DNA of 61,632 nucleotides from ZCTH02-B3 sp036563895 (lineage in GTDB: Bacteria > Bacillota > Bacilli > Paenibacillales > Paenibacillaceae). Below are positions 16,207 to 25,941 of this stretch, in pieces. The first letter of the stretch is position 1. Each line of letters starts with the position of its first letter. The translations under genes were made by a program, and so were the position numbers. Location of the stretch: positions 1-61,632 of the forward strand of contig DATCLN010000176.1 of NCBI GenBank assembly GCA_036563895.1. Direction: 5' to 3'. The notes beneath the pieces were generated by a model that saw only the letters and a list, made by a program, of their open reading frames with translations, ran no database searches and was not told where the DNA came from.

Positions 16207-19200
16207 ATGAACGGCACGACCGGCGTCAACAAGCCGCCCTTGCGGCAGCTCCTGCAGGAGCGGATTCTCATTTTGGACGGCGCCATGGGAACCATGATCC
16301 AGCAGGCCGGCCTTGCGGCCGCGGATTTCGGCGGGGAAGCGCTGGAAGGATGCAACGAGATGCTGAACCTCACCCGTCCCGACGTCATCCGCGGCATCCA
16401 TGAGGCGTATCTCGAGGCGGGCGCCGACATCATCGAAACGAACACGTTCGGCGCGACTTCCGTGGTGCTGGCGGAATACGGCATCGCGGACCGGGCGCGG
16501 GAGATCAACCTTGCGGCGGCAAGGCTGGCCAGGGAAGCCTGCGACCGGTTTTCGACCCCCGACAAGCCGCGCTATGTCGCGGGTTCCATGGGACCCACGA
16601 CGAAAACCCTCTCCGTCACCGGCGGCGTGACCTTCGACGAGCTGGCGGAAGCCTACCGCGAGCAGGCGGAGGCGCTTCTGGAAGGGGGCGTGGACGCGCT
16701 GCTCGTCGAGACGTGCCAGGACACGCTGAACGTCAAGGCCGCCGGCGTCGGCATCCGCCGGGCGTTCGAGGCCCTCGGCCGGGAGGTGCCCGTCATGATC
16801 AGCGGCACCATCGAGCCCACGGGTACGACGCTGGCCGGGCAAAACATCGAGGCATTTTACATTTCGCTTAAGCACCTTAAGCCCATCTCCATCGGTCTCA
16901 ACTGCGCCACCGGTCCGGAACTGATGCGGGACCACATCCGGACGCTGGCGGGCATGGCCGACATCGCGGTCAGCTGCTACCCGAACGCGGGGCTGCCGGA
17001 CGAAAACGGCCGCTATCACGAAACACCCGAATCCCTGGCCCGCAAGCTGCGCGGATTCGCCGAGCAGGGGTGGGTGAACGTGGTGGGCGGCTGCTGCGGC
17101 ACGACGCCCGCCCACATCCGGGCCATCGCCGAGGCGCTGCGGGACCTTCCGCCGCGCAAGCCCGAAGGCCGGCATCCGGCGGCGGTCGCCGGCATCGAGA
17201 CGGTGTACCTGGAGGAAGCGAACCGACCGTGCCTGGTGGGGGAACGGACCAACGTTCTCGGCTCCCGCAGGTTCAAGCGGCTGATCGCCGAAGGAAAGTA
17301 TGAGGAAGCGGCGGAGATCGCCCGGGCCCAGGTGAAAAACGGCGCCCAGATCATCGACGTCTGCCTGCAGGACCCGGACCGGAACGAAGCGGAGGACATG
17401 CGGCGCTTTCTGGCCTGCGCCACGCGGATCGTCAAGGTGCCGTTCATGATCGACACCACCGATCCGGCCGTCGCGGAGCTGGCGCTCAAGATGATCCAGG
17501 GCAAATCCATCATCAATTCCGTCAATCTGGAAGACGGGGAAGAGAAGTTCGCCCGCATCGCGCCCCTCGTCCACCGGTACGGCGCGGCGGTGGTGGTGGG
17601 CACCATCGACGAACGCGGCCAGGCGATTTCGCGGGAAGACAAACTGGCCGTGGCGCGCCGTTCGTACGAGCTGCTGACGGGCAAATACGGCCTGAATCCG
17701 GAGGACATCATCTTCGACCCGCTGGTGTTTCCCGTCGGCACGGGGGACGAACAGTACATCGGGTCCGCCCGGGAGACCATCGAGGCGATCCGGCTGATCA
17801 AGGAAGCCATGCCGAAGTGCAAGACGATTCTCGGCATCAGCAACGTGTCGTTCGGGCTGCCGGAAGCGGGGCGGGAAGTGCTCAATTCCGTTTTCCTGTA
17901 CGAATGCACGAAAGCCGGCCTCGACTACGCCATCGTCAACACGGAGAAGCTGGAGCGGTACGCCTCGATACCGGAAGAGGAGCGGAAACTGGCGGAGAAG
18001 CTGCTCTACGACACCAGCGGCGAGACGCTGGCCGCCTTCGTGGCCGCCTTCCGGGACAAAACATCCAAAAAGGAAAAAGCCCCGGATGTCGTCCTGCCGC
18101 TGGAGGAGCGTCTGGCGCGCCGCGTGGTGGAAGGCAGCAAGGAAGGCCTGTTCGCCGACCTGGACGAAGCGCTTCGCAAGTACGCGCCGCTGGAGATCAT
18201 CAACGGCCCGCTCATGGCCGGCATGGACGAGGTGGGCCGGCTGTTCAACAACAACGAGCTCATCGTGGCGGAGGTGCTGCAGAGCGCCGAAGTGATGAAG
18301 GCGGCCGTGGCGTATCTGGAGCCGCACATGGAGAAGACGGAATCGGCCGTCAAGGGCAAGATGCTGCTGGCCACGGTGAAGGGCGATGTGCACGATATCG
18401 GCAAAAACCTGGTGGAAATCATATTGTCCAACAACGGATACCAGGTGGTCGACCTGGGCATCAAGGTGCCGCCGGAGCGGCTGATCGAGGCGTATCATGC
18501 CGAAAAGCCGGATTTCATCGGGCTGTCCGGGCTGCTGGTCAAGTCCGCCCAGCAAATGGTGGTGACGGCCCAGGACCTGCGCAACGCCGGCATTCGCATC
18601 CCCATCCTGGTGGGCGGCGCCGCGCTGACCCGCAAGTTCGTGAAAACACGGATCGCCCCCGAATACGACGGAATCGTGCTGTACGCCAAGGATGCCATGG
18701 AAGGGCTGGAACTGGCCAACCGGCTGTCCGATCCGGCGCAGCGGGAAGCCCTGGAGAAGGAGTACTTCGTTTCCCGCGTCACGCAAGGCGGGGAAGGAAG
18801 CACGGAAAAAAAGGCGGGTTCCGCCGCCGTCCGGTCCCCGGCCATCGACCCGGACGCGCCCGTCTTTACGCCGCCGGATACCGATCGGCACGTGCTGAGG
18901 GACATTCCCCTTTCCCATGTGCTTCCGTATGTCAACTGGCAAATGCTGCTCGGCCACCATCTCGGGCTGAAGGGGAACGTGGAGCAGCTGCTTGCCTCCG
19001 GTGACGAGAAGGCGGTCCGGCTCCGGGAAACGGTGGACGCCGTCATCGCCGAAGCGGAGAAGAACGGCTGGCTCAGGCCGCAGGGCGTGTACCGGTTCTT
19101 CCCGGCGCAGTCGGACGGCAACGACATTCTGGTGTACGATCCGGACGACCCGTCGCGGGTGCTCAAGCGGTTTTCCTTCCCGCGGCAGCCGGCCGAACCG

Positions 19201-19665
19201 TACCTTTGCATCGCCGATTTTCTGAAATCCGTGGACAGCGGCGTCATGGACTACGTCGGCTTTTTCGTGGTGACCGCGGGCCACGGGGCGAAGGAGCAGG
19301 CGAACCGTTGGAAGGAAGAAGGGGATTACCTGAAATCCCACGCGCTTCTCGCGGCGGCGCTGGAAGTGGCGGAAGCGGCGGCGGAGCGGACCCATCAGCT
19401 CATGCGGGACGTCTGGGGATTTCCGGACCCGCCCGGCATGACGATGAAACAGCGTTTCGCCGCCCAGTATCAGGGCATCCGGGTGTCCTTCGGGTATCCC
19501 GCCTGCCCGAACCTGGAAGACCAGGCGCTCCTGTTCGATCTGCTGCACCCGGAGGATATCGGCGTGCAGCTTACGGAAGGATACATGATGGATCCCGAGG
19601 CGTCAGTGTCGGCCATGGTGTTCGCCCATCCGCAGGCGAGATACTTTAATGTCATGAATGATTAA
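16207..19665 (+). CDS. metH: cobalamin-dependent methionine synthase
   Basis: Transfers a methyl group from methyltetrahydrofolate to homocysteine through cobalamin. All four modules are present in 1152 aa: homocysteine-binding barrel (about 1-310, zinc cysteines in LNCATGPE and GGCCGTTP), pterin-binding barrel (about 340-600), cobalamin cap and binding domain (about 630-880, axial histidine H729 in DVHDIGKN), and SAM-dependent reactivation domain (about 900-1152). An upstream in-frame ATG at 16165 overlaps the HAD gene; ATG 16207 gives the family N terminus. No cobalamin riboswitch is seen upstream. A strong terminator follows. Confidence 0.97.
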   Translation: MNGTTGVNKPPLRQLLQERILILDGAMGTMIQQAGLAAADFGGEALEGCNEMLNLTRPDVIRGIHEAYLEAGADIIETNTFGATSVVLAEYGIADRAREINLAAARLAREACDRFSTPDKPRYVAGSMGPTTKTLSVTGGVTFDELAEAYREQAEALLEGGVDALLVETCQDTLNVKAAGVGIRRAFEALGREVPVMISGTIEPTGTTLAGQNIEAFYISLKHLKPISIGLNCATGPELMRDHIRTLAGMADIAVSCYPNAGLPDENGRYHETPESLARKLRGFAEQGWVNVVGGCCGTTPAHIRAIAEALRDLPPRKPEGRHPAAVAGIETVYLEEANRPCLVGERTNVLGSRRFKRLIAEGKYEEAAEIARAQVKNGAQIIDVCLQDPDRNEAEDMRRFLACATRIVKVPFMIDTTDPAVAELALKMIQGKSIINSVNLEDGEEKFARIAPLVHRYGAAVVVGTIDERGQAISREDKLAVARRSYELLTGKYGLNPEDIIFDPLVFPVGTGDEQYIGSARETIEAIRLIKEAMPKCKTILGISNVSFGLPEAGREVLNSVFLYECTKAGLDYAIVNTEKLERYASIPEEERKLAEKLLYDTSGETLAAFVAAFRDKTSKKEKAPDVVLPLEERLARRVVEGSKEGLFADLDEALRKYAPLEIINGPLMAGMDEVGRLFNNNELIVAEVLQSAEVMKAAVAYLEPHMEKTESAVKGKMLLATVKGDVHDIGKNLVEIILSNNGYQVVDLGIKVPPERLIEAYHAEKPDFIGLSGLLVKSAQQMVVTAQDLRNAGIRIPILVGGAALTRKFVKTRIAPEYDGIVLYAKDAMEGLELANRLSDPAQREALEKEYFVSRVTQGGEGSTEKKAGSAAVRSPAIDPDAPVFTPPDTDRHVLRDIPLSHVLPYVNWQMLLGHHLGLKGNVEQLLASGDEKAVRLRETVDAVIAEAEKNGWLRPQGVYRFFPAQSDGNDILVYDPDDPSRVLKRFSFPRQPAEPYLCIADFLKSVDSGVMDYVGFFVVTAGHGAKEQANRWKEEGDYLKSHALLAAALEVAEAAAERTHQLMRDVWGFPDPPGMTMKQRFAAQYQGIRVSFGYPACPNLEDQALLFDLLHPEDIGVQLTEGYMMDPEASVSAMVFAHPQARYFNVMND

Positions 19666-19679
19666 TGGCATAAAATATT

Positions 19680-19748
19680 AAGCCAAACGACAACCCCCTC
19701 CGAACGCCGCGCATGGGCGCGGGTTTTCCGGGAGGGGGTTTGGCTTTT
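19680..19748. terminator. terminator between metH and tlp
   Basis: AACCCCCTCC and GGAGGGGGTT form a 10-base stem, extended by flanking GCCAAA/TTTGGC words, with a T-rich tail on the plus strand and an A/T-rich flank on the other. It can serve both convergent genes. Confidence 0.85.
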
Positions 19749-19866
19749 GGAAGGCGGAGCCGGACGGCGGCCGTCCGGTCGGCGGGCGTTTTTCGTCGCC
19801 GTCCGGAGCCGGCCCCGCAAAGGTCTGCGGCCGTCCTTGCGAAGACGATAACCGGCCTTGTGCTTT

Positions 19867-20109
19867 TTACGGCTGGTCTTCGTTCCGCCCCCGACGGGCC
19901 CGGACTTCGTCCTTGATCTCCTCGCGCATGCCGCGGATGCTCTCGCGGCGGCGCATGTTTTTCTCGTTGATGGCCTGGATTTCTTCCGGCGCCAGCTCTT
20001 CCGCGTGTTCCGTCAGATATTCTTCCGCTTCCTCGAGGTTCTCGATGGTGTTCTGCACCATTTCCTGCAGCTTCTCCACATTGTCGGACCGGTCGTCCGG
20101 TTTGGCCAT
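19867..20109 (-). CDS. tlp: small acid-soluble spore protein Tlp
   Basis: 80 aa. PDDRSDNVEKLQEMVQNTIEN followed by an acidic helical stretch and an Arg-rich C terminus is the Tlp signature. Tlp is a minor acid-soluble protein made in the forespore and degraded on germination. The start is ATG at 20109, read on the minus strand, with AGGAGG six bases upstream; a longer open frame upstream lacks a ribosome site. I could not see a clear sigma-F or sigma-G promoter. Confidence 0.93.
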   Translation of the reverse strand: MAKPDDRSDNVEKLQEMVQNTIENLEEAEEYLTEHAEELAPEEIQAINEKNMRRRESIRGMREEIKDEVRARRGRNEDQP

Positions 20110-20487
20110 GGGTGCACCTCCTTTTCGGCGGATCGTCCGCGGCCGGGTTTCCGGCGGCATGCCGTTGGACGGACATTGCGCCACATAGCGCCGGGACATT
20201 CCGTCCTCCGGGGCTGCCTGCGCGGATGTTCCGCTGCCCGCCGCGGACGGCCCGGTTTGTGGGATGGAAGGCTCGTCCCGCATAGGTTGCCGGAAACGGA
20301 GGGTTTTTATGCGGCTGTTGCGGGGCTCTCCCATCCGGGGGACAGGCGCTGGAAATTCCGCCCGTTTTTTCCCGGGAAAGCGCAGAAGCCGACAGGGCGT
20401 GTCGCAACGGGAACGGAAGAAGGGAATTTCGGCGGAAGCGGCGCTCTGGTTCGATGCCGTTTGGCAAATTGGGACACGGCGCGGGAA
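20110..20487. other. GC-rich gap between tlp and mrfA
   Basis: Between the divergent genes tlp and mrfA. Open frames cross it on both strands but none has a convincing ribosome site or recognisable product. Apart from the mrfA promoter at its right edge I see nothing specific. Confidence 0.5.
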
Positions 20488-20516
20488 TTGCAAGGCGAAC
20501 ATACATTCCGTACAAT
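20488..20516 (+). promoter_or_regulatory. sigma-A promoter of mrfAB
   Basis: TTGCAA (20488-20493), 17 bases, TACAAT (20511-20516), 36 bases before the GTG start. Confidence 0.7.
20496..20509 (+). promoter_or_regulatory. LexA-box-like site in mrfAB promoter
   Basis: CGAAC-ATAC-ATTCC matches the Bacillus consensus CGAACRNRYGTTYC at every position except the G. It lies entirely in the promoter spacer, like the boxes of lexA and the yneA-like gene in this window. Confidence 0.55.
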
Positions 20517-20551
20517 GGAAACATGATCAGTCGGAAAGGGAGCGGATCAGG

Positions 20552-22843
20552 GTGAACCGATGGACCGGCCGGGCGGCGTCGGTGGAGGAGTGGATCGCCG
20601 ATTTCCGCAGCCGCCCCGAGTTCATGGCGAACGTGACGCACTGGCACACGACGCCGGCGCGGCCCGCGCGGACGGTGCCGTTTCCGGAGACGCTGCACCC
20701 GAAGCTGGCCGAAGGGCTCGGAAGCAAGGGCATCGCCAGCCTGTACACGCACCAGGCGGAAGCCTTCGCGGCGGCCCGCGCGGGGGAACACTTCGTCGTG
20801 GTGACGCCGACCGCATCCGGCAAGACCCTGTGCTACAACCTGCCGGTGCTCCAGCGCATCCTGGAGGACGACAGCGCCCGGGCGCTCTACCTGTTTCCGA
20901 CGAAGGCCCTGGCGCAGGACCAGGTGGCGGAGCTGCAGGAACTGGCCAACCTGATGGACGTGGACATCAAGACCCATACATACGACGGAGACACGCCGCC
21001 CGAAGTCCGGCGGGTCGTCCGCCTGGCGGGCCACATCGTGGTCACCAATCCGGACATGCTGCACAGCGCCATTTTGCCCCATCATACGAAATGGGTGAAG
21101 CTGTTTGAAAACTTGAAATACGTGGTCATCGACGAGCTGCACGCGTACCGCGGCGTGTTCGGGAGCCACGTGGCCAACGTCATCCGCCGGCTGAAGCGGA
21201 TCTGCCGGTTCTACGGCAGCCGTCCGCAGTTCCTGTGCGCCTCGGCCACGATCCGCAATCCGAAGGAACATGCGCAGCGCCTGCTGGAAGAACCGGTCCG
21301 GCTGATCGACGACAACGGGGCGCCTTCCGGCGAGCGCCATTTCGTGTTCTACAATCCGCCCCTCGTGAACCGGCAGCTCGGCATCCGCGCGAGCAGCGTG
21401 CTGGAAACGCAGAAGATCGCGGCCGATCTGCTGAAGAGCGGCATCCAGACCATCGTGTTCGCCCGCAGCCGGGTGCGGATGGAGATTTTGCTGACCTATC
21501 TGCAGGAACTGGTGCAAAAAGATCTCGGACCAAAGACAATCCGCGGCTACCGGGGCGGCTATCTGCCCAGGCAGCGAAGGGAAATCGAGCGAGGCCTGCG
21601 CACGGGGGAAATCCGCGGCGTCGTCAGCACCAACGCCCTGGAACTCGGCATCGACATCGGCGAGCTGCAGGCGTGCGTGATCAACGGCTATCCGGGTTCC
21701 GTGGCCAGCACGCTGCAGCAATCCGGGCGGGCCGGCCGCCGGCGCGGCAGCTCCATTACGATCCTGGTGGCGGGAAGCAATCCTCTTGACCAGTTTCTCG
21801 TGCGGAATCCGGAGTTCTTTTTCGGCCTGACCCCGGAAGAAGCGCGCATCGATCCGGACAATCTGCTGATCCTCCTGGACCAGCTGAAATGCGCCGCCTA
21901 CGAGCTGCCCTTCGAGGCGGGCGAGACGTTCGGGGCGGAATCCCTGGAGGACATGCTGGAATTCCTGGCGCAGGAACGGGTCGTCCACCGGGCCGGCAAC
22001 CGCTGGCACTGGATGGCGCAGGCGTTTCCCGCCAACAACGTGTCCCTGCGCACCGCCTCTCCGGAAAACTTTGTCATCATTGACGTCACGGAAGGGCACA
22101 GGGTCATTGGCGAGGTGGACCGCTTCAGCGCGCCGACCCTCATCCACGAGGAAGCGATCTACATCCACGAAGGCGTGCAGTACCAGGTGGAGAAGCTGGA
22201 CTATCCCGAAAAGAAGGCTTATGTCCGGCAGGTGAACGTGGACTATTTCACCGACGCGAACGTGGCGGTGGACCTGAAGGTGCTGCACGCCGATCTGGAG
22301 GAAGCGGACGGGCTGCTCACCCGGCAGTACGGGGAAATCGCCGTCACCGCGCGGACGACCATTTTCAAGAAGATCCGCCTGCGCACCCACGAAAACATCG
22401 GTTCCGGCCCGATCCATCTGCCGGAGGAAGAACTCCACACCAGCGGCTGCTGGTTCGCCTTTGCCGATGAAGTCTTCGAGGGGCGGAGCGAAAGCGAACG
22501 GCAGACGGCCCTGCTGGGGGTGTCCAGCGTCCTCGGGCGTCTGGCGCCGCTGCACCTGATGTGCGATCCGTTCGACATCCGGGTGGTGCCGCAGGTCAAG
22601 GCGGTGCACACGAAGCGTCCGACCATCTTTTTCTACGACCGCTATCCCGGCGGCATCGGGCTCAGCCGGAAGCTGTTCGACCTGCACGCGGAACTGCTCC
22701 GGGAAGGGGAACGCCTCATCGCTGGCTGCGGCTGCGAAAACGGGTGCCCCTCCTGCGTCGGGCCCGCCGACGAAACCGGCGAAAGGGGCAAGGAGCTGGC
22801 GCTGGAACTTATCCGCCGCACGCTGGCGGGGGTGCCGGCATGA
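20552..22843 (+). CDS. mrfA: DNA repair helicase MrfA (YprA)
   Basis: A 763 aa superfamily 2 helicase. Walker A is TPTASGKT (K91), the DEAD-like box is DELH (D194), motif III is SAT, and motif VI lies in QQSGRAGRR. The C-terminal DUF1998-type domain carries four cysteines in CGCENGCPSC, a metal site. In B. subtilis, MrfA acts with the exonuclease MrfB to remove mitomycin C lesions. The GTG start at 20552 is preferred over upstream ATG codons because the promoter at 20488-20516 lies between them. mrfB overlaps its stop by four bases. Confidence 0.92.
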   Translation: MNRWTGRAASVEEWIADFRSRPEFMANVTHWHTTPARPARTVPFPETLHPKLAEGLGSKGIASLYTHQAEAFAAARAGEHFVVVTPTASGKTLCYNLPVLQRILEDDSARALYLFPTKALAQDQVAELQELANLMDVDIKTHTYDGDTPPEVRRVVRLAGHIVVTNPDMLHSAILPHHTKWVKLFENLKYVVIDELHAYRGVFGSHVANVIRRLKRICRFYGSRPQFLCASATIRNPKEHAQRLLEEPVRLIDDNGAPSGERHFVFYNPPLVNRQLGIRASSVLETQKIAADLLKSGIQTIVFARSRVRMEILLTYLQELVQKDLGPKTIRGYRGGYLPRQRREIERGLRTGEIRGVVSTNALELGIDIGELQACVINGYPGSVASTLQQSGRAGRRRGSSITILVAGSNPLDQFLVRNPEFFFGLTPEEARIDPDNLLILLDQLKCAAYELPFEAGETFGAESLEDMLEFLAQERVVHRAGNRWHWMAQAFPANNVSLRTASPENFVIIDVTEGHRVIGEVDRFSAPTLIHEEAIYIHEGVQYQVEKLDYPEKKAYVRQVNVDYFTDANVAVDLKVLHADLEEADGLLTRQYGEIAVTARTTIFKKIRLRTHENIGSGPIHLPEEELHTSGCWFAFADEVFEGRSESERQTALLGVSSVLGRLAPLHLMCDPFDIRVVPQVKAVHTKRPTIFFYDRYPGGIGLSRKLFDLHAELLREGERLIAGCGCENGCPSCVGPADETGERGKELALELIRRTLAGVPA

Positions 22844-24195
22844 GCACCCTGCGCGAACGGCTGATCCGGCTGGGAGCCGCGGGAAGGGCGGCGGGAGGCG
22901 ACTTTCCGGCGCGGCCGGAAGAGCGGGATAACGGGACGGCCGTTGATGACGCGGCGGGCAGGGCCCGGGCCGGTTCGGAACAAGGCACGGGGGTCCGGGA
23001 AGACGGCTGGCGGGCGCTGGGCGCCGCCGAGGCGCGCAACGAATGGGGCGCGTTTCTGCTTCGCCGCGAAACGTACCCGCCCAGCCACCGGCACGGCCGC
23101 CACCGGCTGGGGGACCTCGTGTGGGCGCTGCCGCTGCTCGCCCCGGTCACGGAGCGGCAAAACCGCCGCGCCCCGGACCCGTCCGCCCGTCCGTCCGGCG
23201 CGGAAGCGGTCCTGTTTCTCGACCTGGAAACCACCGGCCTCGGCGTCGGAACGGGAAATTTTCCTTTCCTGATCGGCCTGGCCTATGTGGAAGACGGCGC
23301 CTTCCTCGTGGAGCAGCTGTTCATCCGCCATCCCGGGGAAGAGCCCGCGGCGCTCGCCCATCTGCTGGACCGGCTGCAAGGCCGGACACACCTGGCCACG
23401 TTCAACGGCCGGGCCTTCGACTGGCCGCTGCTGGTGACCCGGTTCGTCCTCAACGGCTGGCGGCCTTCCGGGGAAGGTCCGCTTCATCTCGATCTGCTGC
23501 CGCCGTCCCGCGCCCTGTGGCGCAACGCGCTGGCGTCGTGCCGGCTGTCGGCCATCGAGGAACACCGTCTGGGCGTGGAGCGCGAAGACGACATTCCGGG
23601 GGTGCTCGCCCCGACGTTCTATTTCCGCTTCCTGGAGGACGGCAATCCCGCCCACATGACGGGCGTGCTCACCCACAACGAACGGGACCTGCTGACACTG
23701 GCTTCCCTGGCGGTTCATCTGGGACGCCTGGCCGGCGGACTTGCGGACCCGCGGGAAACGGCGGAATGGACGGCGGCCGAGCTGCTGGGCGCCGCCGCCT
23801 GGCTGGACGCCCACGGACGTTCGGAGAAGGCCGACCCGCTGTATCGGGAAATTGCCGGAAGGGACGAACCCGGCATGTTCCGCTGGCTCATGGCGGCGGC
23901 GGAACGCTGGAGACGGCTCGGGCGGTTCGACGAGGCGGTGCCCCTGTGGGAAAAGGCCGCGTCGATCGCGGAGCGGTCGGCGGTTCCGCTGCCGGATGCG
24001 CACATCCGGCTCGCCGTCTACCATGAACACCGCCGGAAGGACCCGGCCGCGGCGCTTGTTTACGCGGAACGCGCGCTGGCGCTGTCCGCCGCCCTGCCGC
24101 TGTCCCGCGGATCTTCCCGCGCCCCGCGGGAAAGGGAGGAAATCCGGCGGCGGGTGGAACGGCTCCGCCGCAAACTCGCCGCAAGCCGTGACTGA
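22840..24195 (+). CDS. mrfB: exonuclease MrfB (YprB), DEDD-type with TPR tail
   Basis: 451 aa. A low-conserved N terminus leads to an RNase H-like exonuclease domain (about residues 120-300): DLETTGLG (D128 and E130 as metal ligands), FNGRAFDWP (third acid) and LTHNERDLLTL (fourth acid, H-x-x-x-D type). The C-terminal third is helical and TPR-like (YREIAGRDEPGMFRWLM and similar). It starts in the stop of mrfA (ATGA), so the two are coupled; the B. subtilis pair works in mitomycin lesion excision. Confidence 0.9.
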   Translation: MSTLRERLIRLGAAGRAAGGDFPARPEERDNGTAVDDAAGRARAGSEQGTGVREDGWRALGAAEARNEWGAFLLRRETYPPSHRHGRHRLGDLVWALPLLAPVTERQNRRAPDPSARPSGAEAVLFLDLETTGLGVGTGNFPFLIGLAYVEDGAFLVEQLFIRHPGEEPAALAHLLDRLQGRTHLATFNGRAFDWPLLVTRFVLNGWRPSGEGPLHLDLLPPSRALWRNALASCRLSAIEEHRLGVEREDDIPGVLAPTFYFRFLEDGNPAHMTGVLTHNERDLLTLASLAVHLGRLAGGLADPRETAEWTAAELLGAAAWLDAHGRSEKADPLYREIAGRDEPGMFRWLMAAAERWRRLGRFDEAVPLWEKAASIAERSAVPLPDAHIRLAVYHEHRRKDPAAALVYAERALALSAALPLSRGSSRAPREREEIRRRVERLRRKLAASRD

Positions 24196-24216
24196 TCCCC
24201 TTCTCTGAGGTATAAT
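24188..24216 (+). promoter_or_regulatory. promoter of the Fpg-like gene
   Basis: GTGACT (24188-24193), 17 bases, TATAAT (24211-24216). The -10 is perfect and the -35 matches four of six. Confidence 0.6.
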
Positions 24217-24254
24217 GTTACGGACGAGCGACATCTGGGAAGGGAAGACCACGC

Positions 24255-25073
24255 ATGCCGGAATGGCCCGAGATGGAGCATTACCGCAGAAGGCTCGGCG
24301 ATCTCGTCTGCGGTGTACATATAACGGGAGCCGTCGTGCATCAGCCCCGCGCAATCAACACGGAACCGGAAGAATTCGACAGAGCCCTGCGAAGCCGCCG
24401 CATCCTGTTCGTGGAACGGCGCGGCAAATACCTGCTGTTCCATCTGGACGACGGGTACCGGCTGGTGCTGCATCTGACGCAGGGGGGCTATCTTCGCCAC
24501 GGGCCGGAAAGGAACAGGCTGGACGCCCGCTTTGCGGCCATCATCGGTTTCACGGACGGAAACCGCCTGTTCTTCCGCATCCCCGCTTCCGGTTTTCTGC
24601 ATCTGATGCCGGCGAAGGCGGCCGCGGAATCGCTGAGATTCCTGGGTCCGGAGCCGTTTGACCCCCGTCTGGACGAGGACGCGTTCGCCGCGGCGCTGGC
24701 CGGCGGGCGGGGGGTTCTCAGGCTGGCGCTCACCAACCAGCGCATCATTGCCGGCATCGGGGGCCGCTACGCGGATGAAATCTGCCATCAGGCGGGGATT
24801 TCTCCCCTGGCCGTGCCGGCCGATTTGTCCCTCGAAGCGAGGCGCAGCCTGTTCAGGGCCATGCGGCTGGTCCTGCAGGAGGCGGTGGATGCCGGCGGAT
24901 GCATGGACAAACCGCTGCACGAAGGCGACGCGATGACCGGAGGCTACCGGGAGCAGCTGCGCGTCCATGAACGGGAAGGGCTGGCGTGTCCCCGTTGCGG
25001 CGGCACGATCCGGCGGGAGGCGGTCTCGTCCCGCCACGTCTATTTTTGTCCGGACTGCCAAAGGTTCGACTGA
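24255..25073 (+). CDS. Fpg/Nei-family DNA glycosylase
   Basis: A 272 aa base-excision glycosylase and AP lyase. P2 and E3 of the MPE start are present, although the family MPELPEVE is changed to MPEWPEME. The catalytic lysine is K58 in RRGKYLLF. The zinc finger is CPRC...CPDC at the C terminus, with an arginine-containing loop between. It is probably a paralogue rather than the main MutM, since motifs such as the H2TH region are divergent. The next gene is endonuclease IV-like, the following step in base excision repair. Confidence 0.9.
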   Translation: MPEWPEMEHYRRRLGDLVCGVHITGAVVHQPRAINTEPEEFDRALRSRRILFVERRGKYLLFHLDDGYRLVLHLTQGGYLRHGPERNRLDARFAAIIGFTDGNRLFFRIPASGFLHLMPAKAAAESLRFLGPEPFDPRLDEDAFAAALAGGRGVLRLALTNQRIIAGIGGRYADEICHQAGISPLAVPADLSLEARRSLFRAMRLVLQEAVDAGGCMDKPLHEGDAMTGGYREQLRVHEREGLACPRCGGTIRREAVSSRHVYFCPDCQRFD

Positions 25074-25092
25074 CGGGGCGGAGCGCGGGAAC

Positions 25093-25941
25093 ATGGCCGG
25101 CATTGTCGCGGGCGGTCATCTGAGCATACGCAGGGGCTATGCGGAAGCGGCGAAGGCGGCGGCGCGGATGGGGATGGGGGCGTTTCAGTTTTTTCCGAAA
25201 AACCCCCGCAGCCTGCGCGTGAAGGCCTTCGATCCGCGGGACGCGGCCGCGTGCCGGGCCTTCTGCCGGCAGGAGGGCATCGTGTCCGTGGCACACGCGC
25301 CCTATCCGGTCAATCCCGCCGCGGACCCGGACGCCGCGGAAGCATCGGTGCGCTGCGTGCTGAACGACCTGGCCATCGCCGAAGCCTGCGGCTCCATCGG
25401 CGTGGTGGTGCACTTCGGCGCCTGGCGGGGAAGCGATCCCCTGCAGGGATACCGCAACGTCATCGCATGGCTCGACCGCGTGCTGGAAAACTGGCCCGGA
25501 CAGGCCAGGCTGCTGCTGGAGAACGAAGCGGGGGACCGGGGTCCGTTCGGCACGACGCCGGAAGAGCTGGCGCAAATCCGGGCATTGTGCGCAAGGCCGG
25601 AGGCGGTGGGCTTCTGCCTGGACATCTGCCATCTGTACGCCAGCGGGGAGTGGAACGGGCGCAACGGAAGCGAGTTCGCCAGTCGGGCGCGCGAATCGGG
25701 ATACTTCGCGGCCCTGGCCGCGGTGCATTGCAACGATTCGCCGCATCCGTGCGGTTCCCGGCGGGACCGCCACGCGCCGGCGGGCGGCGGGCGGATCGGC
25801 GAAGAAGGGTTTCGCGATCTGCTGCGTCTGCCGGAAATCCGCCGCGCGGCGCTCCTGCTGGAAACCCCCTCGCCGGAAGGCCATCCGTACGCCGGGCAGC
25901 TGGCCCTTTTGCGGCGGTGGTGCGAGGAGGAGAGCGTTTGA
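25093..25941 (+). CDS. deoxyribonuclease IV-like TIM-barrel protein
   Basis: 282 aa, AP endonuclease family 2 (xylose isomerase-like barrel). GGHLSIRRGY at the start, FQFFPKNPR, VAHAPYPVN, VVHFG, LLLENEAG, CLDICHLYASG and VHCNDS place the expected zinc ligands (His, Glu, Asp). Endonuclease IV cuts the backbone 5' to abasic sites. The final LLLETPSPEGH motif is also typical. The start is ATG 25093, 20 bases after the glycosylase stop, which suggests a two-step repair operon. Confidence 0.88.
   Translation: MAGIVAGGHLSIRRGYAEAAKAAARMGMGAFQFFPKNPRSLRVKAFDPRDAAACRAFCRQEGIVSVAHAPYPVNPAADPDAAEASVRCVLNDLAIAEACGSIGVVVHFGAWRGSDPLQGYRNVIAWLDRVLENWPGQARLLLENEAGDRGPFGTTPEELAQIRALCARPEAVGFCLDICHLYASGEWNGRNGSEFASRARESGYFAALAAVHCNDSPHPCGSRRDRHAPAGGGRIGEEGFRDLLRLPEIRRAALLLETPSPEGHPYAGQLALLRRWCEEESV

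Noticed and set aside
16084..19548. A minus-strand open frame of about 1150 codons opposite metH
   Set aside because: Same cause; metH is complete and fully conserved on the plus strand.
20264..20551. Upstream ATG giving a longer MrfA
   Set aside because: A sigma-A promoter lies between it and the GTG at 20552, and the extra residues look like random translation.
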